DNA of 64,000 bases, taken from positions 9,472,501 to 9,536,500 of the forward strand of contig OW051470.1 in the NCBI GenBank assembly GCA_932521025.1, read 5' to 3'. Within the stretch, counting starts at the first letter, position 1. The number at the start of each line of letters is the position of its first letter. Origin of the DNA: Oscheius onirici. Its lineage: Eukaryota > Nematoda > Chromadorea > Rhabditida > Rhabditidae. The notes under the pieces are model-generated. The model was given only the letters and a program-made list of their open reading frames with translations, made no database searches and had not been told where the DNA came from. The position numbers and the translations under genes were made by a program. Positions 33,301-45,811 of the stretch are shown here, in pieces.

Positions 33301-36300
33301 ACTGAAAATAGCAAAAATACCTTGAATTTCTGCTTGTAGGCAAGTTGTTTTTGCCTGACTCGCGTTTCGAACATCTTAGGCTCGGACATTGTCAGATCGG
33401 CTGCTCGGATCTGGAAAACTATTCTCTTACAGAATAAGGTGGAACAAATGAAAGTTGAGGCGGTGTTTCTCAATTTCTGTCCTTTTCTCACAAATCATCT
33501 TGAAAAGCACTTCAAATGAAAAAAAATCTGATTTTGAGAGAACGACACCATGAAATCAACAGGACTGATTGCGGCTGCTCGTGCCAAAATCTATACAAAG
33601 AGCGAAACTGAACGATATTCGACCGGCAAACCGGTATAATCAATGAACAAAAAACCCCGATTTTGGTGCCATTTTGTCCGCTAAATAGACTTGCCTAGGG
33701 TAGTTTTTTGGGCGCCAAGCGTTTGAAAATGAGCTCTACAGTAATCCGCGCACAAATCAAGACCATACCTTTTCTCCGCTATCGTCCTCTAGACCGGTGT
33801 ATCCAATGACCTTCACATTGACCCTTTTGCCCAGATTCTGCTTCAAAAAGAAGCCACAAATGTCATCTCCGACCAGATATTTCGCCGGAAATTCTGAGAC
33901 GTGCAGTCTGCCTAAATTTGTATTGTTTTGCTTTTAAAAAAAGTTTAATTTTTACCCAAATGATCGCCGGGAAGCTTGACTTTAAAGGACAGGTCTCCCC
34001 ATTTTCCGAGCACCGTCCCCGTGTAAATGTTGAACATTTTGATGCTCTTTTTTGACGGGGTCTAAAAAGTTTTATATTGTTAAACAATTGAATAAAAAAC
34101 ACCTTTTCTTTAGCTTCCTCCGGCTCTTCTTTCGTCTCCTTCGGCTGATCCTTCTTTTTCATCTTTTCGACCGATTTTTCGTCCTTTCCGGCTGATTTTT
34201 TCGTCTTTTCAGTCATTTTTGGGAGCTTCACGGACTCTTCTTCAACTACTGCCGGCTCGCCGTCTTCCTCAGCCGCCACAACCAGCTGCATTTTCTCGGC
34301 ATTCACATCGACGGCGCTCACTTTCACATGGACCGACTTGTCTTTTCTGAAAAATTGCAATATTTAAAGCATATTCGATTGAAGAGGGGAAAAAGAATGA
34401 AAAACTTACGCAGCCTTGCTGCCAAGTTTCTTGGCCTCTCCGGCCGGTAGGACGCCCAAAATGTTGTTGAAGAAGACGATGAGGAGGGCTCCCGTCGGGA
34501 AGACTTTGGTAATGATACCGACGGCTGTCTTGCCGACAAAATCCTCGCTATAGCTGTTAATTTTGGCTCCGCTGTGCTTTAAAAGTGCCGGCTTGGCACA
34601 GAGCGTGACCTGCTTTCTTTCCGCGTCCACGTTCAAGATCCTGCAGGTGAATTCCTTGCCTAAAATCGGGGGATCATTTTGGCTGGAAGATTGGTTAAAA
34701 TGGGCCATTTTTAATTTAAAAAATGGGTAAAAAAATGTCATTTTTAGGCCGAGAAAAGAGCAAAACGAACCAATCGGATAGCTCTTCTCGATGCTGACGG
34801 CCTTGTCGCTAATCAGATGGAGGGGCATGAAGCCGCGAATCGTGCCAAAAATTGTCGCATTCACTCCGGCTGCATTTGGCTTCGTGACGGTCGCTTTGAC
34901 GAGCTCGCCGGGGATGGCGTCCTGCAAGAAAATTATAATACGAAAAGTATAATTTGAGGGAGAATTGGAATGCTTTTGCCAAAAAACCAACCCTATATGA
35001 GATCATTTTTTGCTTTAGAATGTCCTTTCTCGTAGCGACAATGACGCTTCTCTCGGCGTAGCGGAAATCCACGACTCGGCATTCGTGCTCGGATCCAATC
35101 TTGTAGAATTGTTCTGGAATTTTGTGATTTTAAGACTGAAAAAATGCTAAAATACCGCATTCTTCAGCCTTGTTTAGGTAGGCTTTTGAGCATGAAGCCG
35201 TCACGAGACTGGCTTTACCGTCGGCGCCGACTGGCAGTGCAAAGGTTACGCTGAATTTTGTCGGAATCACGTCCAGGACGGAACAGACAATCTTGTCGCC
35301 GACCTCGAGACCCTCAAAAGACTGCCTCTTTTCCGGCTTGCTGATGGCGACAATGTCCGGATGGGCTGACAGGACGAGAAGATTCGAATTCTGCTGGCAG
35401 AACATGACGACGCTGCGGAAGGACTTGACGAGACGGGAAGTGTCGGCTCGGAGACGTGGAGGAAGATGGCGACGGGCGACAAAGGCGCGGATTCCTGGAA
35501 ATTGAATTTTTGGGGGGATTTTTAAACTTTTTATTAAAAAAAAGTAATTCTTCAAAAAAGTTTGAGTTCAAAAAAGTTCAAAAATTGCTTCAAAGTTTTT
35601 GAACTTTTGAACTAAAAAAATCTATTTTAAATTGCTCCCAAGTTTGTGTGTGTGTGTCTGTTTGAAGCTCTAACAGACAACTCGACTACCAGACTATTTG
35701 GAAAAGGAGCTACTGGAACCTCGTCTACTGACCGTTTTTCTGGATACTGGCCATGAATCTCGACCACTGTCACTCTGTCAAGTACTCTCTTGTTTACTGT
35801 TTATTTTCACTCTACGAATACTCTCTGACTCTGTCTCACTCACTGTTTCTGAGTCTCTCATAATCTCCTGTCCCTCATACTGTTCCCGTCTTTGACACTA
35901 TTTCTGTCCCTCTCACTGTCCGTTTCAGTTCCAATCTCAGTTTCTCAGCTACTGTCACAGTTCCAGCCAGTCTCCCTCTCCTTAGCTTCCACTTACTCTC
36001 AGTCAGTCTCTCTCTCACTTACTGTCTCAGGTACTGTCCCGATCACTGTTACTCTTACTCTGTCCAAGTTACTATCACTTTCAGTATTCCAGTTAGTCAT
36101 GGTTCCAGTTACTGTCTCTAACTTTCGTGTCAGTTGCAGTCCCAGTCTCTAGCACTGTCACCGTCACTGTCTCTTTTCCTATTACTGTCCTTGTTGACTG
36201 CCCCATCAAGTCATTGAAGACTCCAAGTTCAAGATCCTGACTAAACGCTAAGAAATCTAAAAATTACCATTTCCAATGATCACAAAGACTCCAGCCGCGT

Positions 36301-37677
36301 GCGGATCCTCAACCACCGGGTCACATTCGATTATTGTTCCGGGCATCAAATGATTCAGTTTGAGTGTCTCACAGGCCTCGGCGGAGAGTGTGTCCTGTTC
36401 AACAAAGGCAGATACTTTGACGACTCGGGACGTCGTGGATTCAATTCTGACGACTAGGGGCTGTCCGGAGAGGAGCTTATCCGCTGGAGCCTTCTCCAAG
36501 GGGAGGAATCCTTTGGCCGACTGCAGTCCAATGTCGAGAACGTAGCCTGAAACATGGGAATTTTGGAGAATGGAATTTGAAATCAAAAATGTATTTTTTT
36601 GCCGTGGAGATGTGGTAAAGCACCCGATTAGTGTCTGAACGACCCGGGTTCGATTCCGCACCACTGATTTTCGTTTTTGCATTTTTTAACAGCATTTTTA
36701 GATGGTAGTCTTTTTCCAGGAGGAAGTGGCTGTTTTACCAAAACAACGAGGTTCTGCTCATGAAATTACAGCAATTCGGTGGGAAATTTCTCTAAATTCA
36801 AGAGCTTTTCGGCCATAACTTTCAACGGTGGCGCAGTGGCAAGTAGCGCGGTTGCAGATCCGTAAGGTCAGGGGTTCGGATCCCCGAGAACAATTTTTGC
36901 TTTTGCCTTTGGAAATAGTCATGCTTCACTTTTCTACCAACTATGACACAACATGTACCTTTCTCTTCCATCGTCTCGACAATCGAATGAATGACGAGTC
37001 CGGAAACGAGCTGGCTCGGTACGAGATGGCTGTTCAGCTTGCTCGGATCGCAGGTGACGTTCGGCAGCGTTGTGGACTTCTTCTTTCCCTTTGTGATCGT
37101 CTTTTCCATGCGCTTCGTGACACGGAAAGGGACCATCTGTCCGACGCGGAAAACCTCATCCAGCGAGAGCTGTTCCTTCTTTAGGAGGTCCGTAAACTGC
37201 TTGCAGATCTAAAATATAGGTTTTTTGAGGTGAAAATGGTATTTTTGACAATAATCGGGCTAAAATGTACCTGATTGGCCGGGAGACGGACTCGGCAGCT
37301 GTCACTCGTTTCCATGATGATATGATCGTCGTTTATCTGCAAAATTTTCATTATTTCGCTCTAAAAATCAACCACAAACCTCGCGAACAACGCCAACACC
37401 ACAGACACCTTCAGTCAGCAGATCCAGGGTCATCGGCTTGGTCCAGGCTGCCGTTTTGTCAACTTTTTTCTTATCTTCGTCCTTTTTGACACCAGCTTGG
37501 GCTGTTTTATTCTTCTAGGTCGATTTTATGAAGAAAATTAGAGCAAAAAACCTTTGTTCCATCACCGAAAAGAGCATCCTCGTTCTTGCGCTTAGTGGCC
37601 GGCTTTTTAGCTACTTTGGCAGTTGTTGCCGGCTGTCCGCCACGGGGAAAGTCTACCTCGGGCTCTGCTATGCCCAT
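30386..37677 (-). CDS. let-716: RRP5/PDCD11 rRNA-processing factor (LET-716 orthologue)
   Basis: Large nucleolar protein needed for 18S and 5.8S/28S rRNA maturation: S1 RNA-binding repeats followed by HAT repeats. Roughly 20 exons. The start MGIAEPEVDFPRGG carries the FPRGG motif typical of the family. S1-type segments include VCGVGVVRE, GYVLDIGLQSAKGFLPLEKA, IRGFMPLHLISDKA, KEFTCRILNVDAERKQVTLC, VGIITKVFPTGALLIVFFNN and LIGRVLNVNKNNFAVS. A basic/acidic linker is at 34348-34104. The C-terminal HAT region (31753-30386) has SAAVWIRYMSYFLEKNDLEK, FNLWTAYLNMEVAFGDAETA and VWHLYADHLM, ending KWMEFEEKHGDEKSQNLVRA. The ATG stands right after GTCTTCAG, an ideal SL acceptor. Two tRNA-like copies lie in the intron 36556-36956. 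Confidence 0.93.
35560..36255. repeat. Low-complexity intron of CTGACTCT / ACTGT words
   Basis: RRP5 intron composed of short degenerate words (CACTGTC, TTACTGTC, CTCTGACTCTGTCTC). The same type of sequence fills 1450-2190, 27280-27820, 50180-51340, 57550-58070 and 60600-60880. It has no coding potential. Confidence 0.6.
36600..36690 (+). mobile_element. tRNA-like sequence with SINE-type tail (RRP5 intron)
   Basis: GGAGATGTGGTAAAGCACCC resembles a D-arm and GACCCGGGTTCGATTCCGC is a perfect B-box arm, followed by TTTTCGTTTTTGCATTTTTT. The acceptor stem does not pair. It is 220 bases from a second copy at 36823. Confidence 0.6.
36823..36912 (+). mobile_element. tRNA-derived SINE copy (RRP5 intron)
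   Basis: ACGGTGGCGCAGTGGCAAGT (A-box), GCGGTTGCAGATCCG (anticodon-like arm with GCA) and GGTCAGGGGTTCGGATCCCC (B-box), then AATTTTTGCTTTTGCC. The head is nearly the same as the minus-strand copy at 24.8 kb and the anticodon arm recalls tRNA-Cys. Without a pairing acceptor stem it is not a functional tRNA. Confidence 0.7.
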
Positions 37678-38337
37678 CTGAAGACGATTTGTCGAAGAAA
37701 AGTGAAAAAATGAGGAGAAATGGGGAAAATTGGCTTGGAAATAAAGTTCAAAGTCAAAGGACTGTCTTGACTGAAGTTGGGGCGCAGATTCTTATTTTTA
37801 GGTCAAAAACTATTTTTTGCTATATAGGATCGTATTTGAAGAATAAAGCCAAAAAAAAGTAGTCATTTCCACGATACAAACGGAATTGAACTTTCGCTCA
37901 ACTTTTACCCTCTTTAGAGGGGTCAAAGTTAGGAAAAATTGCGTTTGTCGATGTTGTAACGCTTTTCTTCTTATTCTGCGCATTTTTAACGTTTTTTAAA
38001 AAAATTAGAGCAAAAATTGTCACTAAATGGAGAGAGAAAAGACGAAGATCAGCAGGGATGGCTAACCCGGCCGGGCCGGGGGTTGAGGACTAAATGTAGA
38101 AAAATTTCTACATATAAAGTCTGTTCAAAAAAAAAGAACGCAGCAGTAACCCGTAAATATCTCGCTTCGAGAACCACAAACCCCTGATTTTCAGGCTAAA
38201 CTGCAACCGTTCAAACCGATTTCTTGATTTTCTCATCCCGGTTTTGTTGTTCTTCAAAAATCTCATTCTTGGTCATATTCACGTTTTGTTTCCACTTTTA
38301 TTGTCCTTCTTCTCATTCTTGCCTTTTACAGGTAAAT
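37678..38337. promoter_or_regulatory. Divergent intergenic region between RRP5 and RPL28
   Basis: 660 bases separate two divergent ATGs of ribosome-biogenesis genes, so the region probably holds both promoters. It contains a GC-rich GGCTAACCCGGCCGGGCCGG (38057-38076) reminiscent of the 18.3/53.4 kb element ends, and a small palindrome GTAGAAAAATTTCTAC. Near the RPL28 end a CTTTTACAG acceptor (38323-38331) precedes the ATG by six bases. Confidence 0.5.
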
Positions 38338-39136
38338 ATGTCCGCCGATCTTGTCTGGCAAGTCATCCGTAACAACAGCTGCTTCCTGAGGCGCCAAAGA
38401 GGAATCAACAAGCTGTTCTCCACTGAGAAGTTCAATCTGAAGGGAAGAAACAGTCGCCGCTACAACGGACTCGTCAATGCTAAGGCCATCGATGTCTCTG
38501 CTGCTACTGACGGAAAAGGAGTCGTCATTACCACTAAGACCAGTGAGTTGCTATGTTCTTACCCTCTACAATTCATATTCAGAGAGCCTGAATAAGCCCG
38601 TCAAGTCTATCAATGCCCAAACTATCAAGAATGCCGACCGTGCTCTCACTGCTGCCAAGAAGATCGCTAAGCACCAGGGACTTTCCCGTTACGCCAAGGT
38701 TTGTCGTACTTTTGTATTCCGCCCTGTGGACGTTTGAGATGCAAAGCAGTAGAGGACATCGATGTTTTTTGTATTAACAACTTTTGGACCTCATTTTACC
38801 TTTGACGCCGCTCAATCTATATAAAAAAACTGGCGAGCTATTTTTTTTGCAATCCATAGCTTTTCCGTTTTGGGCAGATCGTCCTCAAAAACCTCGCATC
38901 CAAAACTTTTTGCAGTATCAATAAATTTGCACCTTATCACGAGATGCCCTCATAAATTGATCGATGTCGTCTACTTCTTTATGCAGCGCTTCTAGTTTGT
39001 TGCGCTCGATGGTTAATGAGTGGTGTGCAAGCTCCGCCCCATGTGTCGATTTCAGCTGGCTCAGCGACGTGCCGCAGTCATTCTCTGCTCCCAGAGGCCC
39101 AGAACCCAGAAGAATGTCAAGAAGGCCGAGGCTTAA
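38338..39136 (+). CDS. rpl-28: 60S ribosomal protein L28 (eL28)
   Basis: 133 residues in three exons (38338-38542, 38583-38698, 39056-39136). It starts MSADLVWQVIRNNSCFLRRQ and has NLKGRNSRRYNGLVNAKAID and KGVVITTKTKSLNKPVKS, ending LAQRRAAVILCSQRPRTQKN. Length and order match metazoan eL28. An acceptor six bases before the ATG suggests SL trans-splicing. The stop is only 64 bases before the ATG of the Trk-like gene on the same strand, with no AATAAA between, so the two may be in one operon. The 357-base second intron shows nothing notable. Confidence 0.95.
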
Positions 39137-39200
39137 ACCAACCGACCCTTCTTCGTCACGTTATTTGTTCACCGAATGAACTGGTTGACAATGCTTTATT

Positions 39201-42200
39201 ATGCTAATTCTTCTACTAATTCCGTCGCTGTTCTCGATGATCCACGGCTACCCAACCTGTGATCTGCGAGCAAATTGCTCCCAGTCCTCATGGGACTGGC
39301 CATCGCTGCTTCAAGGCTGTTCAGTCGATTCCGTAGCTATTCATCCTTGCAACATCTCCCAGTTACCTCTTTTCGCCCTTGAAAGCCTCGACTCTCGCAG
39401 CCTTGTGCTGCCTCATTGTTCTTCCACATCATTTCAATGGCAGTCGCTCTTCACTTCCACTTCGCAACAAGTCGACATCTCTAATTGTCCACTTGTCTGT
39501 TCCTGTGAGACGGCTTGGGTCAACTCGCATTTTGAACATCTCAACGTTCATCCGCCTCAACAGTTTCACTGTTCTCCAAACTGTCCGCGAGCCGAGTTGG
39601 ATCCACAAGGTACAAGCAAGCCACATTTGGGACAGCCGTTCCATTTGGAATACAAAATCATCGGGGAAATTCTTCCTTTCTCCGCTAACAATACAAGGTT
39701 CAGAGGAAAATCTAATGACAATCAATTTGCTCCATTTAGACGATACTTTAAATGGCAAGGCAGTCGTACAGGACACAATCACACTGAGCTCGTTGATGAC
39801 CGCTCTCTTCGATTGGATATCGCCAACGTAACTGAAAAAGACCTCGGTCTGATCAACGTCGTCTGCTGGCACTGCGTACAGCCCCTCTTCGCCTATTTCG
39901 AGGTAGGCCATGTTTTGACAGTCGCGAAAGGGGGCTACAGTCAGAGGGATTATTTGACGACGTCGAGACCGATAATAGTGTTTTCCAATTTGAGTAATAG
40001 CACGATCTATGTCACTATGTTTGTCGGGAGACAAAAGGGGTGACTCTGTATTGATCCCTTTGAAAAAGTTCCTCATCCATGCGAGATATGAGGGTCTTAG
40101 ACGGGAGAAGAACTTGCACGTGACTGACCGAACTAATTAGCATGTGTGCCCTTCGGAGACAACTCAAGATTAATTCTCTCGAAGACTAGAAGTATAGGAC
40201 AGGTGCTTGACAGGAGCAGAGGTCGGACATCTTTCCAGCCTTTTTTTTGTAGCTCTGGGCGAACGCTGATGTCTGAGGAGACTTAGGCAATATTACCCCC
40301 CCCCCCTCTTTGATTTTCGAGGCGGAACTAGCATCGAAGGCCTAAATGTCATTTTTTTACCGTTTTCCGAAAATCCGAGATATAAACCAGAATTTTCAAA
40401 ACCAGGCAAACACTACACGAAGTTGTCAGTTGGCTGCCGGAAAGACATCGCTTCTCAGGACACACAAACTTTTTCTCCGACTGTCTCTCGTCAGGTCGAA
40501 AGATCCGAAGAACATTCTCTGTAGGTATGCATCCCAATGCGCAATTATCCGCCTTGCCCACTTCCTCGAGGAAGCGTCTCCTTTGGACTCCTCGTTGAAA
40601 TATTCATATACCCCACCCGCACGGTACAGATCTCTAAATCTACATCCACCCTCGCCAAGTGCTAGCATCTGTCCAATTGACGCATAATGCTTATTTCGGT
40701 CCGACGGCTCGTCAGAAATACATGAGAGAGTTCTTTTTCTCACTCTCTCTAGGCACACTTCCGCCGGCGGCAATCACCCGCAGATCCGTTTGCTCTCTGG
40801 AACAAACTTTCAAATGAGGGCAGAGACATGTTTGGGAGGGCTGTGAGCCTGCAATATTAATAATTCTTTTCTGGACGACGACACTCCATCCGTCAAGGGC
40901 TCATGTCTATGAGTGGGTGGATATGTGTTTTGTTTTCTCCTCTTGAAGGTAGAGTCCTCCAAAGAATCCAATTTGGTGTAAAGGGAGAGTGGGAGCAAGA
41001 AACTTGTCACACGGGGCATTAGTCAGCTTGTTATCCAACTTGGTTGCCATGCTCACACGCCGGGTAAGATTGTCGGAAAACAGTACGCTCAAGAAGATGC
41101 AAAACAGACGGAACCAAAATATCCTGTACGCTACTGAAAAACAAATTAGACCTTTAAAATTCTCCCTATTGTCCGTCTCCTTTAGCCTTTTTTCAAGTTT
41201 TCCCAAGTCCTCAATAATCAGGTGCTCTTTCGTGCTCACGAGAAACTTCCTCTAATCACTGACGAACATGTGCAGCCTGATCCCTGATCCTGAGGATTCC
41301 CTCCTTCCTAACCATTGAAAATTACCTTGCCTTTCTCTCGCAGCCGTGATCAAATTGCCCGCTAATCCCGCTGTGCTTGATTCACCCTCTCTTCCTCTAG
41401 AGAGAGGACTCTGTGACGTAGATGAGGGATTAGAGTACGACTTGTGTTTCGAGAGGGTACGATATCAGAGTACAGTCAGACTCAGAATCCGGATCTAGCT
41501 TGAATACTGTCGTCTTAAAGAGGGACTAAAGACGGCATTTTGAGCTATGTTTAAAATTCGTCAACCTTAGCAGCTTTGGAGATTTCCGGTCTCGGGGGCG
41601 GCTAACTATTTGCAAGAGATTTCTGAAAAGTGGTTTTATTTCTGACTGTAGGGGCAAGAATGTCTTCAAGTAGAATCCAGATTTTCTGTAAAACTGAAAA
41701 AAAGGGCACAAATGTTCGGAACGCCTGAACATAAACTTGCCTTGTTCTCTTTGGCACGGATCAGCGGTCTCTGTGGCATAAGAGAAAAAAGACCTTCAAA
41801 AGATTTTCGCTACGGGACCCACATGCGTCGGATACTCAGTCAAACGACGTAGAACAAAGCTGGTACGACTGTTATACACACTTGGCTGAGTATCGAAAAT
41901 GTGAATCGACCGATCCAGAATCTTTAAAGTACTGTACGAGTCTGTACGGGGCCCGGATAGTCAAGTGAACAGGATGACATTCTATGAAGAAAGCGATCGC
42001 AAGTTCAATCCCGGGTGGTAGTACACGAAGGTAGTCTACCCTGGCATCTCTCGCCAGCCTAGCCTGTGCCGGTCCAACTAGCACTGGAGAAGCTCGGATC
42101 ATAACTATACTTGGGCGCCCGAGTCAAAGGGGCAAATGTGGTGTCACGTTTCTCTCAAAATGCTCTCGAATCTGACTCGAGTCGGGTCGAGTTGACGAGT

Positions 42201-45200
42201 CGAGCCAATTTTCTCGAAAATTTCACGATACACCCTTAGCGTCATTTTTGCTGGAGATTCCTTGTACCTACTTATGACAAAAATGACGCCAAGGGTGTAT
42301 CGAGAGAATTTTGAGAAAAACGTGACACCAGATTTGCGCCTTTGACTCGGGCGCCCAAGTATAATCGTAACCCTCCGCTCGCATCTACCGCCAGGAGAAT
42401 CGTACTTTTGCCACACGGAACCACCGTAGATCAACACAAATAAACCATTTTAAACTGTACGAGTCTCCTTCTGAACAGACTATACTTTGCTAGTTGCTTC
42501 AAGACCTACTCCTTTGAAAAGCCTTACATTATTGTTTACTAGCTGCCAAAAAGAGAAAATGGGTCTCGAAGCGGAAAACTATCTGATTACTGTGTTGTCA
42601 TCACTGTGAACCCTTAAGCCTGATACCAGGAACTTCAAAAGATTCATGAGACTTTCCCATCATCTTCAAACGATGACAAATTCCAATCTCTTGATCGAGG
42701 AAAAGTTATGAGATTCCCCATTATTGAGCAGACGCGTTCTTCTGCCATAATTAGTGCTCGGTGCTCTCGCATTTGTGTCCTGCTAATCCCCCGCCCGCTC
42801 TCCTCTCAAGTCCATGGACCAGATTCAGGGGACGAACAAGTTGTGGTCTCTTATGCTCTCTAATTGAAGCCTATGACCACACTTCCTGCTCTCCGATTGC
42901 ACTTGAAATACACGGGACTTCATTAGAGGTCTCAATAAGAGAAAGGCCCGCGTGCTGTCACATGGTTGACAATTATTGAAAATTGCTCGGGATACTGTAG
43001 AAGGTTTTTCGAGGTAACAAGCACGTTAGCTAATGAAATCTCCACGGAGAGACTTTATGACACAATCAATAAGAACATATTCCAGGTTCGCGTTCCTACG
43101 CCATTGAGTCTACAGGTGGAAGCATTCGATGCCTCTTCGTTACGACTGGCAGTGCAAGGATATCCGAATGAGAGGATCAGTCTCACGGTGGTGGATTCAA
43201 AAGGGGTCAGTTTGGATGAGAGTATATAGCGAAATGAACTGAGTTCAAAACTCTCCAGTGGTGTTCTGCAATTGTAGAACTTCTCGAAGTTCAAAAAAGT
43301 AGTTTTGAGGAGAATTACGTATTTTCGAAGAGTGGTTCTGTAATTTTCCAACTTTGCAGGAGAACATCACCTCCGACCTCTCTGATTCTACGTCTTCGGC
43401 AAAATTCTGGAGCACGATGGTTATCCGTCCAGATGTTGCGTAAACTTTTCTTTCATTCATCTACTGAACCGACCTCTTTCAGTCATTCGCTCTTCCACCG
43501 TCGCGTCTTCAACATTTTCACAGCCAGCTGTACCGATTGTCCTGAGGATCACTTGTCAGGAGACTATACTTTCATCTTCTGTTCACAGGTACGGTTCCCT
43601 TACTCGATGTACTACTTGTTCAGGATAACGAAGTAGGATTGAACGGCGCTGGAGAATGTAAGAGCATCAGCCATCACTTCAACAATTATAACGCCGTAAA
43701 TTTGGCAGCACCTTCTCAAACAATTTGCCAATTTGCAGAGCGATCTGGTCCACATTCAGCCCAACTTCGAGCACCGGATCTCCCTGGAGCCGATCGTCAT
43801 TGTCGTCCTGATTTTGTTGTCTCTCTTCATGGTCGCTGCCTTCATCCATGCCAAGCTGCAAAACATCAAGGTGCATTAGTCTCTGATCTCTTTGTCCTAA
43901 GATTAGATTTGCAGTCAGTAGGCTGGAGGAAATGGCGCTGGTCGTTCCATTCGCGTCTCTCTAGAAGAACGAGTCATGCAACAGAAGAGACGATGCTCCG
44001 ACTGGAAGAGAGACTCTCCATGTCTAGTAGTGACTACACAGGACATGTGATCCCTTGCATCAAGGGTGGAGCCGTACAGATTCATGAACAGATAGGCAAA
44101 GGCGCTTTTGGAGCTGTGTACTGTGGAACCTGGGAGCAAACGGGCCCTCGATCTGTTGCCGTCAAGGCACTGGCTGAAGCTGATGCCGAGGTGGAAAAAG
44201 AGGCTACTGTTCTCTGTCGACTGGATCACGACAATATTGTCCGACTGTACGGGCTGACGAGGGACGGAGACAGACTTTTGCTCGTCTTTGAAATGATGAG
44301 ATTGGGTGAGTGGAGAGTCATGTCAGGGTACAATATAATGCGATTAGATTTTTGAAGACAGTTCTGTGGGAAACGCCTCATTTGATTCAAGTTAAATTTC
44401 GAAATTGTATCAATTTCAAGTTAAATTTCGAAATTGTATCAAAGACGTGTCGCGACAAGTCCTCTATAAAAGAGAATACGAAAGAGGAACATTTGACTCA
44501 TTGAAGACAATATTTGTAACTAATATTTTATCAGGTGACCTGCGCTCGTATCTGAAGGCTCGAGCCCCTCAGCCTGGCAGTTACGCATCTTTTCCGGTCG
44601 CCTTGGATCTGTCGGAATTGAAGTTCATTGTTCGCCAGGTGTGTTTCTTTAATTTTCTGCAAGCATTTCCTCATTCAACAAGGGCAACTGAATTTTAGTA
44701 CAGCTGGGATCACGTAACATATTTATATCAATTCAGATTGCTCGAGGTCTTTGCTACCTGGTAGCGCAACAAATATGTCATAGAGACCTCGCTGCAAGAA
44801 ACTGTTTAGTTGACGGAGAATCAGATCAGATGTGCGGGAATCCCAAACAACGACCGACCATTTCTGTCAAGGTCTGACTGACAACAACATCCATTCGGAA
44901 CCATTCAGATCTCCGACTTTGGAATGTCTCGTCGACTCTCTTACAATTCAGACTACTACAGAATGCAGAATCAGTCTCTTCTTCCCGTTAGATGGCTTCC
45001 TCCCGAAGCTATCAGTGATCATCGTTTTAGTTCAAAAAGTGATATTTGGTAGGAGGAAGAGGCTAAAACTTGTTAAATTCTTTTTCAGGTCGCTAGGAGT
45101 TACAATGTGGGAGATCTTCAGCTACGGCGGTGTTCCTTTTGATACGTTGAGCAACCACGAGGTCGTTTCTTATGCTCTGGCTGGTAAGATTATGATCGAA

Positions 45201-45579
45201 TTGAAAATTTCCCGCTCCCACAAAAGGGGAATCCAAAAATTGTGTCTTTTTTGGCAAGCAGTCAAATAGACCGCTTCACATTCCCCCAAGATGGAAAGAG
45301 AGTGGCAATACAAACACACACACAAACACACACATGTGGGAACACATGACACACACCGTTCGGGAATATTCGCAACGGGATGCCTTTCCCCTCGTGTGCC
45401 TATACATTACGGGTTTGATCATTTCAGGCATGCGTCCTCCAAAGCCGGCTTCCTGTCCGAACGACGTCTACTCGTTAATGGAGCGCTGTTGGGCTATGGA
45501 CCCTGAACAGCGTCTGACGGCCGAAGATGTCTTCCTCGACCCGGCCGTAGCCGAACCTCTAGAAGTTGGTCCACTGTGA
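39201..45579 (+). CDS. trk-1: Trk-type receptor tyrosine kinase
   Basis: Signal peptide MLILLLIPSLFSMIHG, then a cysteine-flanked LRR-like unit ending NCPLVCSCETAWV. An Ig-like domain follows (FKWQGSRT...RLDIANVTEKDLG), then a second from exons 43086-43205, 43360-43439 and 43483-43588 (LSGDYTFIFCSQ). The transmembrane exon is 43739-43870 (EPIVIVVLILLSLFMVAAFI). The kinase is complete: GKGAFGAVYCG loop, VAVKAL lysine, HRDLAARN, DFGMSR and the Trk-type activation loop SYNSDYYRM. The Trk-type order LRR-Ig-Ig-TM-kinase and DYYR support Trk; ROR or other families are less likely. About 18 extra residues (DGESDQMCGNPKQRPTIS) separate RNCLV from VKISDFG. AATAAA is at about 45659. The 3.2-kb intron 39903-43085 contains a MITE and no gene I trust. 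Confidence 0.85.
42106..42363. mobile_element. MITE with TATACTTGGGC termini and 8-bp duplication
   Basis: 258 bases. TATACTTGGGCGCCCGAGTC and its complement form the ends, flanked by ATCATAAC and ATCGTAAC (42098-42105, 42364-42371; 7 of 8 match). The interior includes CTCGACTCG words, as at 18085-18224, and the AAAAATGACGCCAAGGGT module, as at 29132-29386. It lies in the Trk intron. Confidence 0.82.
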
Positions 45580-45811
45580 TCTCGTCCCAACCGGTTTATT
45601 TCTGTCCTCTTCGGGTGTACCTCTTTGATATCAGTTTGTCTATTGATTTCTTGGATCAAAATAAAAGTCGGGCCGGCGGGTCTGTATCGAATAACACAAA
45701 ATTGATTTATACGTGTAACGATTTGGCGCATTTTCGATTGCAACGTGTAACGATTTGAACACGGTTTGCATGAATTTTTCTGCAATTACGTACCGATAAA
45801 TCGATCCGTTG

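Noticed and set aside
35267-35571. Overlapping minus-strand frames
   Set aside because: Shadows of the RRP5 S1-domain exon in other frames.
36823-36895. Functional tRNA-Cys gene
   Set aside because: A- and B-boxes and a GCA-containing loop are present, but the acceptor strands do not pair and near copies with the same tail occur elsewhere.
40426-40773. 115-residue minus-strand frame in the Trk intron
   Set aside because: Acceptable composition but no recognisable motif, no splice partners and no poly(A) signal. It could be an old transposon piece; not supported enough to call a nested gene.
40907-41239. 110-residue minus-strand frame in the Trk intron with a hydrophobic segment
   Set aside because: Same reasons. 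A TTTTTCAG inside it suggests the frame would be interrupted by splicing if transcribed.
43624-43632. Nine-base microexon (DNE) in the Trk gene
   Set aside because: Flanked by AG and GT in phase, but joining 43588 directly to 43739 also keeps the frame and is simpler.
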